This document shows positions 5,274 to 5,282 of a DNA stretch of 5,282 bases, piece by piece. Both the position numbers and the translations under genes were made by a program. Within the stretch, counting starts at the first letter, position 1. Each line of letters opens with the position of its first letter. Source of the stretch: Rhizobacter sp. (GTDB lineage: Bacteria > Pseudomonadota > Gammaproteobacteria > Burkholderiales > Burkholderiaceae_C); NCBI GenBank assembly GCA_025359585.1, contig JANYFX010000382.1, forward strand, positions 1 to 5,282, given 5' to 3'. Under the pieces are notes generated by a model. That model saw only the letters and a program-made list of their open reading frames with translations, ran no database searches and was not told where the DNA came from.

Positions 5274-5282
5274 GCGCACGAT

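Overview
The window is uniformly GC-rich with GC-ending codons, tightly packed genes and frequent stop/start overlaps. Protein styles and control sites look betaproteobacterial, most likely Burkholderiales of the Leptothrix/Rubrivivax/Comamonadaceae-like group. That placement is an impression from style and motifs, not a search result. Base composition and codon use look even throughout, and I see no insertion sequence, integrase, tRNA, rRNA or CRISPR array.

Layout. At the left edge a minus-strand gene encodes the first 124 residues of bacterioferritin (bfr, iron storage). A divergent control region of about 205 bases (373-577) follows, with a sigma70-like promoter, a Fur-box-like palindrome and a small hairpin that pairs with the ribosome binding site of the next gene. 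Five plus-strand genes then run as one probable operon: a di-heme cytochrome c peroxidase/MauG-family lipoprotein, an outer-membrane porin with a coiled-coil N-terminus, an exported FMN-binding-domain protein, a short ApbE-type FMN transferase, and a four-helix membrane protein whose histidines are placed as in a di-heme cytochrome b. The last four are joined by 1-nt and 4-nt overlaps and a 6-nt gap; the peroxidase-porin gap is 48 nt. A second control region (4920-5030) carries an FNR-type dyad and a very good Fur box in front of feoA. The window ends just where feoB would be expected to begin.

How the genes may work together. Iron is the common theme: storage (Bfr), ferrous iron uptake (FeoA and presumably FeoB), and Fur-box-like sites before both transcription units. 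The middle genes look like an extracytoplasmic electron-transfer module. The membrane cytochrome would pass electrons to a covalently flavinylated periplasmic protein made by ApbE. The simplest reading is a periplasmic ferric reductase supplying Fe2+ to FeoB, with the porin admitting the iron source and the di-heme lipoprotein removing peroxide or carrying out another redox step. The families are recognised with good confidence; their joint role is inference.
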